Source: an uncultured delta proteobacterium
Lineage (GTDB): Bacteria > Myxococcota_A > Polyangia > Polyangiales > Polyangiaceae
Length of the DNA: 5,482 nucleotides
Assembly (NCBI GenBank): GCA_903893335.1
Contig: CAITLX010000291.1
Location: 1-5,482 of the forward strand
Direction of reading: 5' to 3'
The notes beneath the pieces were generated by a model. The model searched no databases. It saw only the letters and a program-made list of their open reading frames with translations, and was not told the origin of the DNA. Positions 1 through 5,482 of this stretch are shown here, one piece after another. The stretch's first letter is position 1, and each line of letters opens with the position of its first letter. Made by a program: the position numbers and the translations under genes.

Positions 1-311
1 CCCCCTGCTACCGCTGCTTGTTCGAGGACCTCCCCGCGGGCCCCGCCCCCGACTGCGCGAGCGCCGGCATCGTCGGGCCCGTGTGCGGCGTCGCCGGCGC
101 TGTCGCCGCCGAGATGGCCCTCGACCTCGCCACCGGCGCCGAGCGGCTCGCCGGCCACATCGCGACGTACGACGGCAGGAGCGACGCGCTCCGCCTCGTG
201 GCGGCCCATGCGCGCGCCGCGTGCTGCCTGTGCGGCACCAACCCCTCGCTCGTCGGCCTCGACGAGCAGCGTTACCTCGCCACCCACGCCTGCGGCGGCG
301 ACGCCGCCTGA
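1..311 (+). CDS. E1-like sulfur-carrier adenylyltransferase (ThiF/MoeB/HesA family), C-terminal part only
   Basis: The reading frame enters from outside the window (first whole codon at 3) and ends at TGA 309-311. Seen: a CYRC motif (codons at 6 and 15) and a CCLCG motif (codons 222-233), which together form the four-cysteine zinc site of bacterial E1-like enzymes. Between them is DCASAGIVGPVCG, with the Cys at codon 54-56 in the position of the conserved cysteine of E. coli ThiF (Cys184), followed by the usual helix that contains an AAEMAL segment. The family adenylates the C-terminal Gly-Gly of a ubiquitin-like carrier so that sulfur can be added as a thiocarboxylate. The carrier gene follows 28 bases downstream, so CysO is the likely substrate. 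The protein ends soon after the zinc knuckle, so there is no C-terminal rhodanese domain as in MoeZ. The ATP-binding half lies outside the window, so the exact subfamily is open and I give no symbol. Confidence 0.9.
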   Translation, partial: PCYRCLFEDLPAGPAPDCASAGIVGPVCGVAGAVAAEMALDLATGAERLAGHIATYDGRSDALRLVAAHARAACCLCGTNPSLVGLDEQRYLATHACGGDAA

Positions 312-326
312 ACCACGACCACGCAC

Positions 327-330
327 GGAG
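327..330 (+). promoter_or_regulatory. Shine-Dalgarno site for cysO
   Basis: GGAG lies 9 bases before the ATG at 340. It supports the short 92-residue start over longer in-frame extensions, which would run back into the preceding E1 gene and add an N-terminus the family lacks. Confidence 0.6.
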
Positions 331-339
331 TCCACCGTC

Positions 340-618
340 ATGAACGTCACCGTCCGCATCCCCACGCCCCTCCGCACCCTCACCGCTGGCCAGGACGAGG
401 TCGCCGCCACCGCCGGCACCGTCGGCGCCGTCATCGAGGAGCTCGAGAAGAGCTACCCGGGGCTGCGCGACCGCCTGCTCGACGAGAAGGGCGTGCGCCG
501 CTTCGTCAACATCTACGTCGGCGAGGAGGACATCCGCTTCCTCGACGGGCTGAAGACCGAGCTCAAGAGCGGCGACGCGATCACCATCGTGCCGGCCATC
601 GCCGGCGGGGCCGCTTGA
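340..618 (+). CDS. cysO: CysO-type sulfur-carrier protein (MoaD/ThiS family, ubiquitin-like)
   Basis: This 92-residue protein opens with MNVTVRIPTPLR and contains GAVIEELEKSYPG, RRFVNIYVGEEDIRF and SGDAITIVPAIAGG. It is very close in pattern and length to M. tuberculosis CysO (recalled, not searched). In that family the C-terminal Gly-Gly is adenylated, converted to a thiocarboxylate, and serves as sulfur donor for CysM; the product, CysO-Cys, is then cleaved by Mec+. All three partner types (E1, CysM, JAMM peptidase) sit in the same run here. The oddity is the C-terminus: two alanine codons follow the Gly-Gly before TGA, so the encoded form cannot be adenylated on glycine until the Ala-Ala is removed. 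The stop overlaps the next start (TTGA, 615-618). A purely MoaD or ThiS role is less likely given the neighbours. Confidence 0.93.
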   Translation: MNVTVRIPTPLRTLTAGQDEVAATAGTVGAVIEELEKSYPGLRDRLLDEKGVRRFVNIYVGEEDIRFLDGLKTELKSGDAITIVPAIAGGAA

Positions 619-890
619 GCGAGTACCCGCTCCCGCTCCGCCAGATGATGGTGCTCGGCGAGGCCGCGCAGCGGCGGCTCGCCGCCGTGACGGCCGAGGT
701 CGCAGGGACCGGGCTCGCCCACGAGGTGGCCGCCCGCTACGCGCTCGGCGCCGGCGTGGCGGGCCTCGCGCCGGGCCCGATCGCCCCGAGCGCGCCCGAG
801 TGGCTCGCGTCCGCGCCCGCGCGCGCGGTGCTCGAGGGGGCGCGCGCCGCGCTCGCCCTCGTCCGCGACGCGAGCGAAGGCGACGGATGA
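615..890 (+). CDS. Hypothetical 91-residue protein, resembles a shortened E1 N-terminal segment
   Basis: I do not recognise this as a named family. It is probably a real gene: codon use is strongly GC3-biased with only a few A-ending codons (GCA, GAA, GGA), it fills the space between cysO and cysM, and it overlaps both (TTGA at 615-618, ATGA at 887-890). The TTG at 615 is chosen because of the overlap and a G-rich stretch just upstream; ATG at 645 or 648 is the alternative. By eye, residues 9-51 follow the N-terminal pattern of ThiF/MoeB enzymes: Arg-Gln (9-10), a QRRL motif (19-22), VAGTG (29-33) at the nucleotide loop, AARY (39-42) and AGV (46-48). The third loop glycine is His36 and the following Asp-rich strand is absent, so ATP binding looks unlikely. 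The C-terminal third is Ala-rich and probably helical. It could be an E1 remnant, a partner or regulator of the neighbouring E1 or CysO, or unrelated. Confidence 0.7.
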   Translation: MSEYPLPLRQMMVLGEAAQRRLAAVTAEVAGTGLAHEVAARYALGAGVAGLAPGPIAPSAPEWLASAPARAVLEGARAALALVRDASEGDG

Positions 891-1837
891 GGCACTCGCT
901 CGTCCGGTCGCGCCGCCTCGGCTCCGTGCTCGACATGGTGGGGCAGACGCCGCTGTTGCGCCTCGAGCGCATCGGGCGCAGCGCGCCCAGCGTCGAGCTG
1001 TACGCCAAGCTCGAGTTCGCGAACCCCGGCGGCTCGGTCAAGGACCGCGCGGCGCGGCAGATGATCCTCGACGCGATGGCCGACGGCCGCATCCGTGACG
1101 GCGCGACCCTCATCGACTCGACCAGCGGCAACACCGGCGTCGCCTACTCGCTCTTCGGCGCGGCGCTCGGACTGCCCGTGCAGCTCGTCATGCCGTCGAA
1201 CGTGTCCAAGCCCCGCAAGGACATCGCGCGCGCGTTCGGCACCGAGATCATCTTCAGCGACCCGCTCGAGGGCTCCGACGGCGCCATCCGCCTCGTGCGC
1301 GAGATCGTCGCGAAGGACCCCGACCGCTACTTCTACCCCGACCAGTACTCCAACCCGTCCAACCCTCTCGCCCACTACCTCGGCACCGGCCCCGAGATCC
1401 TCGACGCGGTCGGCGACCGCATCACGCACTTCGTCACCGGGCTCGGCACCACCGGCACGATGATGGGCACGACGCGCAGGCTGCGCGAGCAGGCGCGCCC
1501 CATCCGCTGCATCGCGGTCGAGCCCGCCGACGCGCTGCATGGCCTCGAGGGGCTCAAGCACCTCGCGTCGTCGCTCGTTCCGGCGATCTACGACGCCTCG
1601 TTGCCCCACGAGACGCACCGCGTGACGACCGAGGACGGCTGGGACATGGCCGACCGCCTCGCGCGCGAGGAGGGGCTGCTGGTGGGCCACTCGTCGGGCG
1701 CGCACGTGTTCGCGGCGCTGCGCGTCGCCGAGGAGCTTCACCGCACGCAGGGCGGAGGTTGCGTCGTCACCATCGTGTGCGACCGTGGCGATCGCTACTT
1801 CGCGCCGATGAAATGGGAGAAGAGGTACACGTGGTAG
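887..1837 (+). CDS. cysM: CysM-type cysteine synthase (PLP-dependent, O-phosphoserine/CysO-thiocarboxylate type)
   Basis: This 316-residue enzyme is of usual CysM length. Seen: the PLP lysine in GGSVKDR (Lys52), the substrate loop STSGNTG (78-84), the phosphate-binding GTTGT (187-191), HSSGAH (268-273) and CDRGDRY (298-304). The last carries Asp rather than the Ser of CysK next to the PLP ring nitrogen, as I recall for CysM. CysM enzymes replace the leaving group of an activated serine with sulfur. Next to cysO and mec, the sulfur donor is most likely CysO-thiocarboxylate. At the place of Arg220 of M. tuberculosis CysM, which favours O-phosphoserine, the sequence GLEGLKHL gives Lys224, so a positive charge is kept. 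ATG 887 is chosen because it forms an ATGA overlap with the preceding gene and has GAAGG (876-880) six bases upstream. The C-terminus ends in KRYTW and its codons contain the ribosome site of mec. Use of O-acetylserine cannot be excluded. Confidence 0.93.
   Translation: MRHSLVRSRRLGSVLDMVGQTPLLRLERIGRSAPSVELYAKLEFANPGGSVKDRAARQMILDAMADGRIRDGATLIDSTSGNTGVAYSLFGAALGLPVQLVMPSNVSKPRKDIARAFGTEIIFSDPLEGSDGAIRLVREIVAKDPDRYFYPDQYSNPSNPLAHYLGTGPEILDAVGDRITHFVTGLGTTGTMMGTTRRLREQARPIRCIAVEPADALHGLEGLKHLASSLVPAIYDASLPHETHRVTTEDGWDMADRLAREEGLLVGHSSGAHVFAALRVAEELHRTQGGGCVVTIVCDRGDRYFAPMKWEKRYTW
1815..1825 (+). promoter_or_regulatory. Strong Shine-Dalgarno site for mec, inside the end of cysM
   Basis: GGGAGAAGAGG lies within the last codons of cysM, with its AGAGG end five bases before GTG 1831. 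This purine run decides the start of the peptidase gene: an in-frame ATG at 1813 exists, but it precedes the ribosome site instead of following it. Confidence 0.65.
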
Positions 1838-2328
1838 ACGCCGACACCGAGCTGCGCATCCCGCGCGAGGCGCTCGCGCGCCTCGAGGCCGAGGCCACCG
1901 CCGCCTACGCGCGCGACGAGGAGGCCTGCGGCTACCTCACCTGCCCCGCCGACGACGCGCAGCTCGCCGACGCGCCGGTCATCCTCGCCAACCTCGCCAA
2001 CCGCTACCACGCGCTCGACCCCGAGGCGTACCCGCGCACCGGGCGCACGTACGTCCTCATCGACCCGCTCAAGTTCGCCAAGGCGGTGACGAGCGGCGCC
2101 TCCGACGGGCGCCCCGTGCGCGTGCTGTGGCACTCGCACCTCGACTGCGGCGCGTACTTCAGCGAGACCGACGCAGCCGCCGCCACGATGGGCGGCGACG
2201 GCCCCTCGTACGACCTCTACTACCTGGTGACGAGCGTTCGCGCGGGCGCGGTCGACGACCACAAGCTCTTCGCGTGGGACGCCGCCACGCGCGCCTTCGT
2301 CGCCGCCAAGCTCGCCATCCTCCCCTGA
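1831..2328 (+). CDS. mec: Mec+-type JAMM/MPN+ zinc metallopeptidase
   Basis: A 165-residue protein from GTG 1831. It carries the complete JAMM zinc signature: Glu31 in EEACGYL, then HSHLDCGAYFSETD with His101, His103, Ser111 and Asp114, matching HxHx7Sx2D. The single-domain length fits bacterial Mec+. In M. tuberculosis Mec+ hydrolyses the CysO-Cys adduct, releasing cysteine and free CysO; that role fits here because cysM overlaps it and cysO is in the same run. It may also trim the Ala-Ala that follows Gly-Gly in this CysO, as related JAMM enzymes do for carriers with masked C-termini (inference). The start overlaps the cysM stop by seven bases (GTGGTAG), and the strong ribosome site at 1815-1825 favours GTG 1831 over ATG 1813. 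No signal peptide is seen, so it is cytoplasmic. Confidence 0.92.
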   Translation: MVDADTELRIPREALARLEAEATAAYARDEEACGYLTCPADDAQLADAPVILANLANRYHALDPEAYPRTGRTYVLIDPLKFAKAVTSGASDGRPVRVLWHSHLDCGAYFSETDAAAATMGGDGPSYDLYYLVTSVRAGAVDDHKLFAWDAATRAFVAAKLAILP

Positions 2329-2341
2329 CCCGCGACGAGCG

Positions 2342-3970
2342 ATGAGCGGCTTCGTCGTCTGGTTCACCGGGCTCTCGGGCTCGGGCAAGAGCACGCTCGC
2401 CACGCTGCTCGGCGCCGAGCTCGCGCGGCGCGGCGTGCACGTCGAGACGCTCGACGGCGACGAGGTCCGCACCTTCCTCTCCGCGGGGCTCGGCTTCTCG
2501 CGCGAAGACCGCGACACGAACGTGCGCCGCATCGGCTTCGTCGCGAAGCTGCTCGCCCGCTCGGGCGCGTGCGCCATCACCGCCGCCATCAGCCCCTACC
2601 GCGCGGTGCGCGACGAGCAGCGTCGCGCCGTCGGGCGCTTCTGCGAGGTCTACTGCGCCTGCCCCATCGACGAGCTCGCGCGGCGCGACGCCAAGGGGCT
2701 CTACCGCCGCGCGCTCGCCGGCGAGATCACGGGGTTCACCGGCGTCGACGATCCGTACGAGGAGCCCGAGCACCCGGACGTCGTCGTGCACACCGATCGC
2801 GAGTCGAAGCACGAGAGCCTCGCGCGCATCCTCGCGCGCCTCGAGGCGCTCGGGTTCCTCGCACCGACCGACGCCGCGGCCGACGCGCGGACGCCCTGGC
2901 ACGGGGGCGAGGCGCCGGGTCACTGCGTCGCCGACGCCGCGCGCCGCGCTGCGCTCGAAGGCGCCCCCTCGGTCGAGCTCTCCACGAGCCTCGCGTCGAC
3001 GCTCGACGCCATCGTCACGGGGACGTACGCGCCGCTCCAGGGCTTCCTCGGGTCGCGCGATCTCGTCGCGGTGCTGCGCGAACGGCGGCTCGAGCGCGGA
3101 TTGCCCTGGCCGCTGCCCGCCGTGCTCCCGCTGCCCGCCGACGTGGCGGCAGGGCTCGCGGCTGGGGCGACGCTCGCGCTGCGCGCGCAGGGGCGCCCGG
3201 TGGCGCTCCTCGACGTGGCCGAGGTCTACGGCCTCGACGTCGTGCCGCCCGACCTGCGCGGCGCCATCGCTCCCTTCGCGCCAGCCGCCGAGGGGGCGTC
3301 CTTCGCGGCGGGACGCGTCTGGACGCTCGACGAACGCTCGCCTCGACGAGACTCCGTGTTCGACACGCCGCTCGCGCTGCGCGCAGCGCTGACCGCGCTG
3401 GGCGCTGCGAACACAGCGGGGTTGTTCGTGGACGGCGCGTTCGATCGCGGCCACGAGCACGCGGCGCGCGCGCTGCTCGAGACATCCGACGCGCTCGTGC
3501 TGCTCGTGCCCGAGCACCACGCGACGCTCCCGCTCGCCGCGCGCCTCGCGGCGGTCGAGGCCGCCGTCGCGCAGACGCTCGCGCCCGAGCGCGTGCTCGT
3601 CGTCGTGCACGCGGGCGCGGCGGCCCCCTGCGGAGAGCCTGCGCGCGACGCGCTGCTGCGGGCGATCGTCGCGCAGAACCACGGCGTCGCGCGCGTCGCG
3701 CTCGAACTGGACGACGCGGCGTCCGAGGCGTCCCTCGCAGGCGCCGCGGGCACGCTCGCGGTCGAGATCGAGCCGCTGGCGCCCGCGTTTCACTCGCGGC
3801 GGAGCGGCACGGTCGCGACGACGCGCAGCGCGGCGTTCGACGCGGCCCACGACCGCCCGATCGACCGAGCCGACGCGCTCGCGCGCCTCTCGGCGCGCAG
3901 CCTCCCCGACCCGCGCGACGTGCGCGACGAGGTCGCGCGCGCGCTGCTCGACGCATGGGGCGCGACGTGA
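2342..3970 (+). CDS. cysC: APS kinase fused to a degenerate ATP-sulfurylase-like domain
   Basis: 542 residues. Residues 1-185 are a complete APS kinase: Walker A GLSGSGKS (10-17), LDGDEVR (37-43), RDTNVRRI (57-64), SPYR (84-87), KGLY (118-121) and GFTGVDDPYE (131-140). It phosphorylates adenylylsulfate to PAPS, for sulfate reduction or sulfation. From about residue 200 the protein follows ATP sulfurylase: a PUA-like start with DAIVTGTYAPLQGFLG (222-237), a catalytic-domain stretch, EPARDALLRAIVAQNHG (432-448), which mirrors the family's GPREA-HAI-NYG motif, and an ending RDVRDEVARAL like the usual RPEV helix. The catalytic motifs are gone, however: QTRNPxHRAH is replaced by FVDGAFDRGHEH (362-373) and GRDHAG by LELDDA (454-459). 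The frame is intact, so the second half looks like a preserved pseudo-enzyme, perhaps regulatory or structural. Domain order matches animal PAPS synthetase. It starts 13 bases after mec with only a weak ribosome site, which suggests coupling. The kinase call is firm; the inactive second half is inferred. Confidence 0.9.
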   Translation: MSGFVVWFTGLSGSGKSTLATLLGAELARRGVHVETLDGDEVRTFLSAGLGFSREDRDTNVRRIGFVAKLLARSGACAITAAISPYRAVRDEQRRAVGRFCEVYCACPIDELARRDAKGLYRRALAGEITGFTGVDDPYEEPEHPDVVVHTDRESKHESLARILARLEALGFLAPTDAAADARTPWHGGEAPGHCVADAARRAALEGAPSVELSTSLASTLDAIVTGTYAPLQGFLGSRDLVAVLRERRLERGLPWPLPAVLPLPADVAAGLAAGATLALRAQGRPVALLDVAEVYGLDVVPPDLRGAIAPFAPAAEGASFAAGRVWTLDERSPRRDSVFDTPLALRAALTALGAANTAGLFVDGAFDRGHEHAARALLETSDALVLLVPEHHATLPLAARLAAVEAAVAQTLAPERVLVVVHAGAAAPCGEPARDALLRAIVAQNHGVARVALELDDAASEASLAGAAGTLAVEIEPLAPAFHSRRSGTVATTRSAAFDAAHDRPIDRADALARLSARSLPDPRDVRDEVARALLDAWGAT

Positions 3971-5247
3971 CCGCTGTGCGCGCCGCGTGGCTGCTGCTCG
4001 CCTCGGCGACGCTCGCTGCCCCGGCGCGCGCCGATCTCGCCACCGACGCCGCGGCGCTCGCCTCCGGCTGGACCGCTGCGGGGCTCACGGTCACGCGGCT
4101 GCCGGCGCTGTTCGTCGAGCACGGGCCTCAGCGCGTGCCGCGCCTGCCGGCCTCCGCGCTCGACCCCGCGACGGCGACGTGCGCGACCGTCGCCTTCGTC
4201 GCCCCGCGCACGGTCGATTTCGCGGCGCGCGTCGAGCCACGCGCGGCGATGAAGCGGTTCGCGCTCGGCGCGCAGGTCGAGCGCAGCCTCGGCGGCGTCG
4301 CCACCGTCGCGCGGTGCGGCGCCGCCAAGGCGCAGCTCGCCGAGCTCGCCGTCGAGCTGCGCGCGGCGCACGCAGCGGTCGAGCTCGTCGTCGCCGAGGG
4401 GCCCGCCACGGCGCCGCCGCCCGCGAGCATCCTCGCCGACCGCGCGGTCGGCCCCGTCGCGCGACCGGTCGATGCATCCCCGCCTCCCCTGCGCGAACCG
4501 ATGGCCGCGAGGGTCGCCCGCGCCGAGGCCAGCGCGCGGCGCGCCGGTCAGGGCTCGGTGCGCATGCTCGAGCTCCAGCCCGGCGCCGACGGCTCGGGGC
4601 GCCAGGTCGTGCGCTTCGACGACGGCTGCCACCGCATCGACTTACTCGCCGAGGCTCCGCCCGATCGCCCGCTCGACCTCGACGCCGAGGCGCGCGACGC
4701 GAGCACCCAGCGCGTCCTCGCCCGCGACCGCGGCGACGCGACCGACGCGCGCCTCGAGATCTGCCTCGGCGACGCGACGCCGATCGAGATCGTCTTCGCC
4801 GGGGCGACCGCCGGCGCGGTGCACCTCATCGACGCGCGCACGCCGCTCGCGACGACGCTGCCGAGCGGCTGGGGCCCCAGGCCACGCGCGGGCTTCGCAG
4901 CGGCGCTCGCCCGGCGACGGTTCGGTGCGCCCGCTCGCGCGCCCATCGCCACGTGGACCGGCGTCGCTGGCGTCACCGCGGCGCACGCCGAGCTCGTCCC
5001 GGGTGCGTGCTACCTTGCGAGCGTGGCCGTGGCGCAGGGGGAGTCGCGCGGCCTGGCCCTCTCGGCGCACCTCGGAGCGGCGACCTTCTCGGACGCCGTC
5101 AGCGGTCCCCCCGAGGCCCTCGCGGTCGCGTTCTGCGCGACCTCTCCCGCGCCCGTCGAGCTCGACGTCGAGGCACGCGGCGGCAACGTCACCTGGGTGC
5201 TCTCGCTCTGGCAGGTCGCAGAGCGCGACCCGGGAGGTGGCTCGTGA
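3967..5247 (+). CDS. Predicted exported protein with three cysteine-paired repeats, function unknown
   Basis: I do not recognise the family. The 426-residue protein starts at GTG 3967, which overlaps the previous stop as GTGA and has GGGG (3957-3960) six bases upstream; an in-frame ATG at 3955 would add four residues. The N-terminus is a Sec signal peptide: Arg5, a hydrophobic core WLLLASATLAA, and a likely signal peptidase I site after APARA (residue 21) or the following Ala. The mature part has exactly six cysteines: 72 and 117, 221 and 266, 348 and 390. The spacing within pairs is 44, 44 and 41 residues, with alternating hydrophobic strands around each pair. This points to three related beta-rich domains, each probably closed by a disulfide in the periplasm or outside. 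A Pro/Ala-rich linker at about 143-180 separates repeats 1 and 2. There is no catalytic motif or transmembrane segment beyond the signal. A binding or scaffolding role is possible but unsupported. Confidence 0.85.
   Translation: MTAVRAAWLLLASATLAAPARADLATDAAALASGWTAAGLTVTRLPALFVEHGPQRVPRLPASALDPATATCATVAFVAPRTVDFAARVEPRAAMKRFALGAQVERSLGGVATVARCGAAKAQLAELAVELRAAHAAVELVVAEGPATAPPPASILADRAVGPVARPVDASPPPLREPMAARVARAEASARRAGQGSVRMLELQPGADGSGRQVVRFDDGCHRIDLLAEAPPDRPLDLDAEARDASTQRVLARDRGDATDARLEICLGDATPIEIVFAGATAGAVHLIDARTPLATTLPSGWGPRPRAGFAAALARRRFGAPARAPIATWTGVAGVTAAHAELVPGACYLASVAVAQGESRGLALSAHLGAATFSDAVSGPPEALAVAFCATSPAPVELDVEARGGNVTWVLSLWQVAERDPGGGS
5232..5237 (+). promoter_or_regulatory. Shine-Dalgarno site for the downstream lipoprotein gene
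   Basis: GGGAGG sits six bases before GTG 5244, inside the last codons of the exported repeat protein. It is among the best ribosome sites in the window and fixes the start of the next gene. Confidence 0.65.
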
Positions 5248-5482
5248 GGCCGCGAGCGACCGGCCACGCAGCGAGCGTCGCGGCGCTGCTCGTCGCCTCG
5301 TGCCGGCCACCCATCGCGCCTGCGCCGCAGCCCTGCCCCGCGCCACCGGTGAGCGTGCGCGCCGACCCGCTCGACGGCGGTCGCTGGCTCGCGCGCGACG
5401 CCGCCCTGGCCTCCTCGCTCGGCGCGGGGCCGCTTCAGCTCATCGCCGTCGATGTGGCGACCGAGGGGGACCGCGTCGGCAG
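5244..5482 (+). CDS. Predicted lipoprotein, N-terminal part (runs off the window)
   Basis: Begins at GTG 5244, overlapping the previous stop as GTGA, and stays open to the end of the window (79 whole codons plus two bases). Seen: a basic start with Arg2 and Arg4, a hydrophobic stretch, and VASC at residues 17-20, which fits a lipobox for signal peptidase II with Cys20 as the lipid-modified residue. A Pro/Ala-rich linker with a second Cys (31) follows, as is common just after the anchor, then ordinary globular-looking sequence with DGGRWLARDAAL. The family cannot be judged from this fragment. The overlap with the exported repeat protein suggests that the two are made together and act in the same compartment. 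Confidence 0.78.
   Translation, partial: MRPRATGHAASVAALLVASCRPPIAPAPQPCPAPPVSVRADPLDGGRWLARDAALASSLGAGPLQLIAVDVATEGDRVG

Noticed and set aside
208..339. N-terminal extension of cysO to 208
   Set aside because: It overlaps the E1 gene, is Pro/Thr-rich without family similarity, and the ATG at 340 has its own ribosome site and matches the known start of CysO proteins.
312..339. Possible promoter or regulatory site between the E1 gene and cysO
   Set aside because: Only 28 bases, with a ribosome site but no -35/-10-like boxes or inverted repeat visible.
737..1741. Minus-strand open frame of 334 codons opposite cysM
   Set aside because: Composition is typical of an antisense shadow (Arg, Val, Glu, Ala) and the plus strand encodes a clear PLP enzyme through the same region.
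2159..3850. Long open frame on the minus strand (563 codons) opposite mec and the APS kinase gene
   Set aside because: It is a shadow of the high-GC plus-strand genes: its product is Arg/Ala/Glu-rich low-complexity sequence with no recognisable motif, while the plus strand carries clear APS kinase and JAMM signatures.
2569..3954. Upstream extension of the exported protein's frame back to 2569
   Set aside because: The frame is open only because stop codons are rare at this GC content. The extension is Arg-rich, lies wholly under the APS kinase fusion, and would bury the signal peptide inside the protein.
4642..4644. Single in-frame TTA leucine codon in the exported protein gene
   Set aside because: It is the only one I see in the window and striking at this GC content, but one codon is weak evidence. 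TTA-based control is a Streptomyces feature that I have no reason to assume here.

Overview
This is a very GC-rich stretch, with almost every third codon position G or C. It reads in one direction (+) with essentially no intergenic DNA. The base composition, the predicted envelope proteins and the absence of actinobacterial features outside the cysteine genes suggest a Myxococcota/Deltaproteobacteria-type genome. That assignment is an inference from style; the window holds no rRNA or other phylogenetic marker.

Layout. (1) Positions 1-311 hold the C-terminal end of an E1-like adenylyltransferase of the ThiF/MoeB/HesA family. (2) Positions 340-618 encode a CysO-type sulfur-carrier protein with a ubiquitin-like fold, ending in Gly-Gly-Ala-Ala. 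(3) Positions 615-890 encode an unannotated 91-residue protein that looks like a shortened, decayed copy of an E1 N-terminal Rossmann segment. (4) Positions 887-1837 encode a CysM-type cysteine synthase. (5) Positions 1831-2328 encode a JAMM/MPN+ metallopeptidase of the Mec+ type. (6) Positions 2342-3970 encode an intact APS kinase fused to an ATP-sulfurylase-like domain that has lost its catalytic motifs. (7) Positions 3967-5247 encode a predicted exported protein with three cysteine-paired repeats. (8) From 5244 past the window end lies the start of a predicted lipoprotein.

How they work together. Genes 1, 2, 4 and 5 make up the protein-thiocarboxylate route to cysteine known from Mycobacterium tuberculosis. 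The E1 adenylates the CysO C-terminus for sulfur transfer, CysM joins CysO-thiocarboxylate to an activated serine, and Mec+ releases cysteine from CysO-Cys. Gene 6 adds sulfate activation (APS to PAPS) to the same transcription unit. Genes 7 and 8 are envelope proteins of unknown function, joined to the run by GTGA overlaps.

Nearly every junction is a stop/start overlap (TTGA, ATGA, a 7-base overlap, GTGA, GTGA) or a gap of 28 bases or less, so this is very probably one translationally coupled operon. I see no RNA gene, mobile element, CRISPR array, promoter or terminator. No stretch longer than 28 bases lacks a gene.
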